Assembly: GCF_047948215.1 (NCBI RefSeq)
Contig: NC_134455.1
Location: forward strand, 150,580,575-150,644,574
DNA length: 64,000 nucleotides
Direction: 5' to 3'
Source: Lycorma delicatula
Taxonomy: Eukaryota; Arthropoda; Insecta; Hemiptera; Fulgoridae
Within the stretch, counting starts at the first letter, position 1. Every line of letters starts with the position of its first letter. The notes under the pieces are model-generated. The model saw only the letters and a program-made list of their open reading frames with translations, made no database searches and had not been told where the DNA came from. Shown one piece after another: positions 57,304-64,000 of this stretch. Position numbers and translations under genes: made by a program.

Positions 57304-58799
57304 TAAGAATGATTAAATGTTTTATAGAATTAGCTTTACTCTTAGTTTATTACTTACTACTTAGTACTTAAAATAAGAGTATTTAAACCGTTTATTACAA
57401 GTATAGCTCAGTTCAGGACTAAATAATTTCCTGACGATTCAGAACTTGAAAATTAATGCATTCTATTAATTAATTATTTGCTTTCACTGCATCTTTATCT
57501 GCGTGTACAAATAAATTAAAATATGACATGATAATTACCTATACGGTTTTGAAAAAGTTAAATACTGAAATATTATTTGCTTAAAAATTACCATTAGCGA
57601 AAGAAAGTTAAATGTCAATTTTTAAATGTACGGAAAAATCTATCTCCTAAGAAAAAATATTTGAAGCCACCACCTTTAACGGTTTAAAACGGTGATTCCG
57701 AGGAGCCCCTGAGTTGGCTCTGGGGTCTGCCTGAGCCGTGAGGGTCCAGGTTTTGGCTAGGCAGACTGACTAGTTTTTTTTTATAATTTCTGATACTTCG
57801 TCTGTTTTTCAAACTTGTGGTTGTTATTAAAAATATTGTTCGTCGTAGTTTTCGAGTAAGGGGGTCAAGTGGGATCCAGACTTTATTACTAAAAATTTTG
57901 ATTTCTTAAGCAATTATCTTCTAAATATAGTAATTCATTCGGTCAAGAGGGATCAAGTCGGACCTAAAATTTTATTCAACCTTTTCGAAATTGCACTGTA
58001 AATGTTGCACAATTAAGTCATTAATATTAAAAACTCTGTATTCTTAACAGGTTGATATTAAATTTTGCACTATAATATACACCATAATATCGTCCATAAT
58101 ATATTGAATGGATCTACCGAATCTAAAAAATTACTATTTTTTATTAATGTATGTAAAATACCATAATTGTAACGGTTGTAGGTCTACTGATTGCTCCCAG
58201 AGGTTACTTAGCATTTTTAACTATAAAAAGAATCTCGTGCCAGGCTTAGTAAAAAAATGAGAAGTAAATCGGTATATTGTTGCAAATCAGCACAGTAATC
58301 CGACCGAAATGCAGGTAATGTTCAGCCCTACAAGTGTATTCTGTTCCTCTAAGGGGTAAACATCATAACTCTTAAGGAAAGAAACTTTTATTGGTACCTC
58401 TTACAGCTTATACTTTTAATTTTTATACTTTTTCAGATGTATTATTTTTTATAAATTATAAATCTACACATCTCATAGTTCATAGTAATATTTAACTGTA
58501 TTGGGTTCGTAACAAGTTGGATGTTATAAATTAAACATCCTGTCAGTGATGTTATAATATGCAGATTATTTATTACATTTGTTCTACTTTTAATCTATTA
58601 TTATACGGTTGATACGGCAGAAAAACGAAGAACTTTTTCACTTTTATTCCGAGAATATAAGCAAATAGAATCTTAGAAGGTATAAGTTTTCGTTACACAA
58701 AGATATCTGACAATCGTTGGCTTCCTTTGTTCGTAAATAAAATGCTTTTATTCAAAATCTGTTTTTTCAAATACAAATAAATTATTTTTTGCCTGGTAA
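57304..58799. other. Intron 7, left part
   Basis: AT-rich, with a small GC-richer patch at 57690-57770 (GAGGAGCCCCTGAG and GGTCTGCCTGAGCC) that looks like a repeat end but is not assigned. No last MINDY4 exon found. Confidence 0.45.
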
Positions 58800-58893
58800 A
58801 TTAAGTCACCGCAAAAGCTTGTGCGTGGTAATGTGGAAATGAAAATTTTTTGTGAAAATCGCCACGACTAGCTTGCATTCCGGGACCTACGAA
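58800..58893 (-). repeat. SINE fragment, tail type B
   Basis: Reverse complement: TAGGTCCCGGAATGCAAGC, GTGGCGATTTTCACAAAA, CACGCACAAGCTTTTGCGG and TGACTTAATTTACC. Old, with a disrupted B box. Confidence 0.6.
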
Positions 58894-59925
58894 TTTATTG
58901 ATTGTTAATTAATTTACTGGCAATAAATAATGTATATTTTCTCAATATATTTCAATTTTAAGAAACGAGGGTTCATATTAAAAAAAAAATATTTTTGATT
59001 ATTTTATACACGCACTGTAGATAATAAATTTACTTTAATGAAGTTTTCTCTAAACTACTTTTGAAGAAAATCGAAATTGGATTTTTCTTAATATCCCCTA
59101 CGACCAAAACGAATTTTTAAAAAACAATATTATCAATGACTCGTGTATTCGAGCCAAGTTTGAAGAAAATCGGTTTGATAACCGTAAGAAATAAGGCCAA
59201 AAGCAGTGCGCACACACATAAATATGTATTTTTTTTTATCTGTATTAACTAGTCGGACCCTAAAACGAAGATCTCCAAAAAACCTGATACCCCAGTTTTG
59301 ACACGATCACCGTACTTTCACTTTATATAGAGCTATTCTAGTTATATTCGCTAGAAATGTAACATATGTATATAAAGAGAGTTAGAGAGAGAGATAGTAT
59401 TTTCACAGATTCGTACTCTTTTATTTTGGAATTTTAATTAATAATAAAAATTTTAATTATTGTTGACAATCTTTTTAGAAAACAGAGTTCATAATGAACA
59501 CTAGAAGCATCTATTTCTACGACGTTTAATGAGAATAAGTCCGGAAAGAGAAAAAATAAAAATTTTTTGACTATTTCAACAAAATAAAGGTAACATTAAA
59601 ATGAATAACAGTTAAAACAATATCCGGAAGAATTAAAATAAAAATCAAAATACTGGATTGGGAAACTTTGAAAACTAACAAATTTTGAGGGATTCTTCAA
59701 TAAAACTGCGAAAGAAATCAGAACCTACCTGGACAAAACAAAGAAGTAAGAAATAGGGAAAGACAACTATAAAATTCTAGAAGAAAATGAAACGACAAAA
59801 GAAAAAAGTAAATAATTATTTCACGGCCTAAGGTTGGCCGAATTCGAAAAAAAAGATTAAATATAAATTTTTCCTATCTTAATAATTAAAATAAACTGTT
59901 ATACTGCTCCTATTAGGCAACAGTC
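58894..59925. other. Unclassified repeat-like DNA
   Basis: 59040-59340 contains wording typical of dispersed insect repeats (CGAGCCAAGTTTGAAGAAAA, TCGGTTTGATAACCGTAAG, CGGACCCTAAAACGAAGATC) but no coding remnant that I can name. Confidence 0.35.
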
Positions 59926-59929
59926 TGTT

Positions 59930-60380
59930 TTTTCTCGCTTACTCCACTTTGGAACCGGACCAGATTTAATACGAACGTAGTCCCAAGCGATATTCAGACA
60001 GAATTATTCACCCCTGCACTTCTTTCGCCATCATCATATGGTTTATCTTGACCAAAATCATGAACATCGCGTACCGTGCCGTTCGGTTCGCAATATAGTT
60101 CCCATCATGGTTACCTGGAGATAGCACGCCGAGTTTTCTCCAACACGCTTTCCTTTGCTGCAGCAACCGATCGAACACGAACACCGTGTATTTTGCGGTG
60201 TCCGTCTTCTCGCAATTATCACTTTCCGCAGAGGTCTCAACGTCCGCGCGCGCAGATAAAGAACCGTTAAGGAGCGTTAAAGAACCAAGTTGAATCGTAC
60301 CCCAGTTTTCCGGGTTCACAGTCTAACCATCTCTGGACGTCCAGGATTTCTGCAAGTCCATCTGCTCTTCGTCAACTGAT
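59930..60380 (-). other. GC-rich island with an unrecognised 103-codon open frame
   Basis: Far richer in G+C than anything within several kb. The minus-strand frame 60319-60008 begins MNPENWGTIQLGSLTLLNGS and includes SESDNCEKTDTAKYTVFVFD, LLQQRKACWRKLGVLSPGNH. A CCAG|GTAACC inside could be a splice donor. I do not recognise the protein. Could be a captured or processed gene fragment or part of a mobile element. Confidence 0.35.
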
Positions 60381-60611
60381 CTCATATTAGGCTACATACA
60401 ATCTACTGGTAAATAATAAAATTATTATTTCAGTACAATAATTAAAAAAAAAATGTTTAATTAATTATACATTTTTTAACTATTAGAATGAAATACATTA
60501 TTATTTACATAGCCAATATAATGTTTACATTATTTTACTTGTTTATTATTAATTGTAAGATATCAGCGGTAATACGTACGAGTACATAAAAAAATACCGG
60601 AAAGGTCATAA

Positions 60612-62290
60612 ATGAAAAAATCTGATATGTACGCCACACGACTTCCTTGAACGTCTATTAAATTGCATATTCACATTTTTTGCTGCACTTCATTTATAAT
60701 TATTTCATTTAAAAGTGAGATATGATACTCCAATTCTTTAATAAAGCGGACAGTTACACGATTGTGAAATATTGTTTTTTTTTAAATCAAATATTTATAC
60801 AATTATTAATTCGACAATCTTACATGAAATATTAAGATGGAGTAAAAGTTTATTTATTACCCGTATTACTAGATCAGTATAATTCGTATCTTCCTAAGTT
60901 GCTGATTAACAAAAATTTCAGATTTCTGGTACGTCGTATAAATAAAATTTAATAATAAATAATTAAACTATTCCATTTAGTGAACTCGTATATACTGGTT
61001 ACAAATGTTAATTTTGACCTTGCGGTGTAAAATATTCAGTTTTTATTAAAAATGAAAAAAAGCAACGTTCAGAAAAAAGAAAGATAACATGAGGAAATAC
61101 CTCAAAAAACGTCAAGAAGATGAATATGAAGGGGGAAGAAAATGTTAAGAACAAGGGAAGAATAAAAAAAATTATGAGATGATAAATATAAAGAGGAAGA
61201 AAGTGTTAAAACCAAAGAAAGAATAAAAATATTAAGAGAAGATGATAAGTATAAAGAGGAAGAAAATATTACGACCAAGGAAAAAATAAAAAGGTTAACA
61301 GATGATGAATATAAAGAGAGAGAAAATTTGAAAACTAGAGAACGTGTACACAAATTAAGATTAGAAGAATTATATCAAACCAAAGAGCGATTAAATGATT
61401 GACAACAAAAAAAAAACAAACGAACGATGATCACCTCCGACTTAAGGAAAATATTGTCCGACAATATCAGAGCAGTGATGAACTAAAAGATGATAATTTT
61501 TTGCAATTTATTAAAGATCGGCATGTATGCCTCGATGTGTGGTGTTCTTGTGTGGATCTATTTTTCAGTCACTCTGTAGTGAACTTTAATGTAGATAAAA
61601 CTAAACAGAAATTCAAGAGTAATTAAATAAAATTAAACATAAATTAAACTAGAAAATCCAATAATAATACGATTCTAAATTTTAATTTTCAATCAATATT
61701 AAATAATCAGATTTTCACCAAATCTATTACATATACACATATGTAATAATGCCTATTAAATTACATATAACAATTTTTAAAAGTACATATAATTTTATTT
61801 CACAATAACTTCTGATTTTTTTTTATTGTTATTATTGAATAATTTATTGTAAAAACGTTTTTACAACCGCGAGTTAAAAATTGTTAATAAATCAATATAT
61901 TTAATTATAAAAAAAATTTAAATAAAAAGGAAATGAAGTTTGATTCGAACCGATGTGTCTTCCCCTTATAGTAGATTCAAATATTTCATCGATTAAAATT
62001 TCATTTGGCTATAACTTTGGAACCGATGAAAATAAGTACCACTTATTTTATGATACATCATTGAAAAGCTCTCGATGAGGGCTTATTACTGCAGTTAAGA
62101 AAAAGTCTTTTTTAGACACTTTTTGTTCAGTCGATTGCAATCAAAAGGGGAGGTGTGCACAACTAGATGTTGCAACAATCCTACATCCAAAATTTCAACA
62201 TCCTACGGGTAATCGTTTTTGAATTATGCGAGATACATACGTACAGACGTACTTTGTACAAGGAAGTAAAAATGATAAATTATTTAATAA
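60612..62290 (+). mobile_element. Helitron-like copy X3 with coding remnant
   Basis: The left end TCTGATATGTACGCCACACG matches the inverted ends of X1 and X2. The right part (61928-62290) matches X1 inverted: CTATAACTTTGGAACCGATG, CTTATTACTGCAGTTAAG, CGATTGCAATCAAAAGGGG and ACGTACAGACGTACTTTG. The interior encodes a Lys/Glu repeat, EEESVKTKERIKILREDDKY followed by KEEENITTKEKIKRLTDDEY, then DELKDDNFLQFIKDRHVCLD and VWCSCVDLFFSHSVVNFNVD. Such repeats and the Cys-rich LFFSHSV block occur upstream of the Rep/helicase in Helitron proteins I recall. No Rep or helicase is present. Assignment is inference. Confidence 0.5.
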
Positions 62291-63037
62291 TAAAAACGGA
62301 ATTATTTTTAATATTACTGAATTTATTTTCTCGCAATTAATGTAGAAGCACAAAATCTGTAGAAACGAGAATTTAAAAAAATTAAAACTATTTTTAAAAA
62401 TATACATTTAAAAAGTTTTTCTTTTAATTTCAACTTTTAAAAGTCGGTGACGATAAATTAAAAACAAACAAATCAAAATTTTCATTAATACTTAATTTAG
62501 GATTTACATAAAAAATATAAAGTAAAAAGAATTAAAAAAGTACTTTTCCTTTTTTTTTATTTTTTAAGGCAATTTTATTTGATTATTTTAGGTATATTTA
62601 AAAAATATTATATAATATGATATATATATATTTTAAATATGTGAAATAAAATTATTTCACATGTTTGGTTTTATTATTATTTAAAATAATAGACTTACAT
62701 AAAATGATGGGAAAATTAAAAAATGTTTTTGCAAAATAAAAATTATTTTCATTTTGATCAAGCATTTATTTTCCACGTTTTCCATTGATCTAGTCAAGAA
62801 AATTCTAAGGCAATTCTTCTTTTTTTATGAAAATAAAGAAAAGAAAAATCATGTAAACATTAGTCCGGAAATGCCTTCACAATTACATCCAGTAACAAAC
62901 CTTAAATAGTTAATGTTGAAAATAATACGCTGAAACACTAATAGTAACTTCTGATATAATTCTGAATGTAATAAGAAATAAGAAACTTACTACAGGGCAT
63001 TTCACCTCATTTTATTACTACCGCGATTTTTCCGATA

Positions 63038-63063
63038 GACAAAATCTCCGTAGAGATTTTGTC
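63038..63063. repeat. Hairpin, 11-bp arms, 4-nt loop
   Basis: GACAAAATCTC, loop CGTA, GAGATTTTGTC. Confidence 0.95.
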
Positions 63064-63189
63064 TCCGTAGTACTCAAAAACGAAATTATTTATTGAGAAA
63101 AGGTTTCTGCGATCTCTTTCTTGTAAAAATTTACTTTAAAATCATTTATTACCTGTTCGCCTTCCTATTTAAAAAGGTTTGATTCAATA

Positions 63190-63210
63190 TGGCGGATCAA
63201 AGATCCGCCA
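63190..63210. repeat. Hairpin, 9-bp arms, 3-nt loop
   Basis: TGGCGGATC, loop AAA, GATCCGCCA. Confidence 0.95.
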
Positions 63211-63375
63211 AGTAGTAACTATGTAGAGTTACAGTTTTTTCTAGAACTATCTGCACGTAAGTTGTTGGCACAAAAAACTACTAGCATTTAGCAAACATTT
63301 GGCACGGTATTAGGTCGACTGAAAACATTGTCAGTTTAATATAGATGATATTTATAATTAAAAATACATACGCTG

Positions 63376-64000
63376 CTATTTAATTAAAACTAGTATCCCG
63401 ATTAATATTACTATTTTAAAGTACTTTAAATAATCATTTTTTCTACTCGGTTTATGTAGCTCGTAAATTCCGAAGTCGCTGTCGTCGGTAGATTCTAAAG
63501 AGCTCGTGTCCGATTCTGAATTCACATTTTTCACATAATTGTCGATGTGCATATCACAGAAATGTTTATCTTCGATGTATTTTTTTTCAACGTTGCAAAT
63601 ATTGCTCCATTCAGCTTCAGACACTTTATGAAATTTCTTTTCAGCTAACTTAAGAATGCCCGATGTATTAAAAGTTGTATTTATTTTAGCTACTTGCCCT
63701 TACACTTGGCTCCACATCATTTCAAGGACATTTAAGTCAGGGTGATAAGGTGGCAGTCGTAGAACTGTGTGACCGTAATATTCGAAAAGTCACCTTTTAG
63801 AAATTTCTTTTGATTTTGTTTGTGTAATTTTATTATATCATATAATTCAGTCTTGGTCATAACAGAACAGTTAATTCGTTGTTCGGCTGACCATTTTATC
63901 ATATCAAATCGCTTTTTAATCGATTAAAATTTGGCTACTTTTGTAGTAAAACGTTGCGATACGATGCGTTATCTAGTACAATGACCGAATGAAACCGACC
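63376..64000 (-). mobile_element. DDE-superfamily transposase remnant, cut by the window edge
   Basis: Minus strand from the right edge: HSVIVLDNASYR (second catalytic Asp), MTKTELYDIIKLHKQNQKK, then in another frame GHTVLRLPPYHPDLNVLEMM with W and a TAA (third acidic residue Glu present), and a C-terminal frame MSEAEWSNICNVEKKYIEDK with ESDTSSLESTDDSDFGIYEL. The VLDNA.Y / LPPYHP.LN.(I/L)E.(M/V)W pattern is the DDE_3/IS630-Tc1 type found as a multicopy gene in hemipterans. At least one frameshift and one stop. Confidence 0.75.

Larger units (their letters stand above)
62291..63370. other. Intron 7, right part
   Basis: AT-rich with an AT run near 62616 and two perfect hairpins at 63038-63063 and 63190-63210. 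They may belong to the transposon on the right. Confidence 0.45.

Noticed and set aside
61102..61353. Very hydrophobic minus-strand frame that looks like a multi-pass membrane protein
   Set aside because: It is the exact antisense of the Lys/Glu repeats of the Helitron-like element; AAA/GAA codons read backwards give Phe/Leu/Ser.
1..64000. CRISPR array, operon, toxin cluster or bacterial insert
   Set aside because: No spaced short direct repeats of that type and no compact bacterial-style coding; the window is intronic eukaryotic DNA.
57304..64000. Last exon of the MINDY4-like gene inside the window
   Set aside because: No acceptor followed by a stretch resembling the C-terminal LELCIRTKW-type block was found on the plus strand.

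Overview
The window is strongly AT-rich eukaryotic DNA: long introns with GT-AG signals, tRNA-derived SINEs, several LINE clades, Penelope-like pieces, Tc1/mariner remnants and a Helitron-like family. The repeat types and the style of the one host gene point to an insect. A hemipteran is my best guess, from repeat families I recognise, but that is inference and the species cannot be named.

There is one convincing cellular gene, on the + strand, spanning at least 2237-57302 and running off the right edge. Seven exons (2237-2308, 11308-11773, 32859-33883, 40085-40275, 43610-43792, 49009-49219, 57122-57302) join with consistent phase into 776 codons. The product is colinear with the MINDY-4 (FAM188B) family of deubiquitinases: the N-terminal SLVREYLSKK block, a long polar middle, the YGLIQNK/GP.G active-site block, LLLTGHAVSNVFDN, FLSIQEHFKIFQVG and the SENHFTV histidine block. 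The catalytic cysteine of the GPCG motif reads as serine (AGT, 40094-40096), while the oxyanion-hole glutamine and the catalytic histidine are kept. As read, this is a candidate pseudo-deubiquitinase, and it is the most interesting result here. Intron 2 (about 21 kb) uses a GC donor. The last exon(s) lie beyond 64000.

Almost everything else is decayed mobile DNA inside the introns. Intron 1 (2309-11307) holds SINEs, an antisense transposon-like pseudogene (5985-7651) and a Penelope-type scrap. Intron 2 (11774-32858) is a repeat nursery: a tandem repeat with histone-stem-loop-like hairpins (15.8-16.0 kb), Helitron-like copies (17.3-17.9 and 21.9-22.2 kb), two abutting LINE fragments (19.4-21.8 kb), and a nested pile of jockey/R1-like non-LTR elements (23.3-32.6 kb). 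That pile includes ORF1-only copies and an R1-like insertion bounded by a 13-bp target-site duplication. Introns 3-7 carry Penelope-like, Tc1, mariner, LINE, SINE and Helitron-like remnants. A DDE transposase remnant is cut by the right edge.

No rRNA, functional tRNA, CRISPR array or operon was seen. No multi-gene system is present. The novelty lies in the MINDY-4 active site and in repeat architecture.
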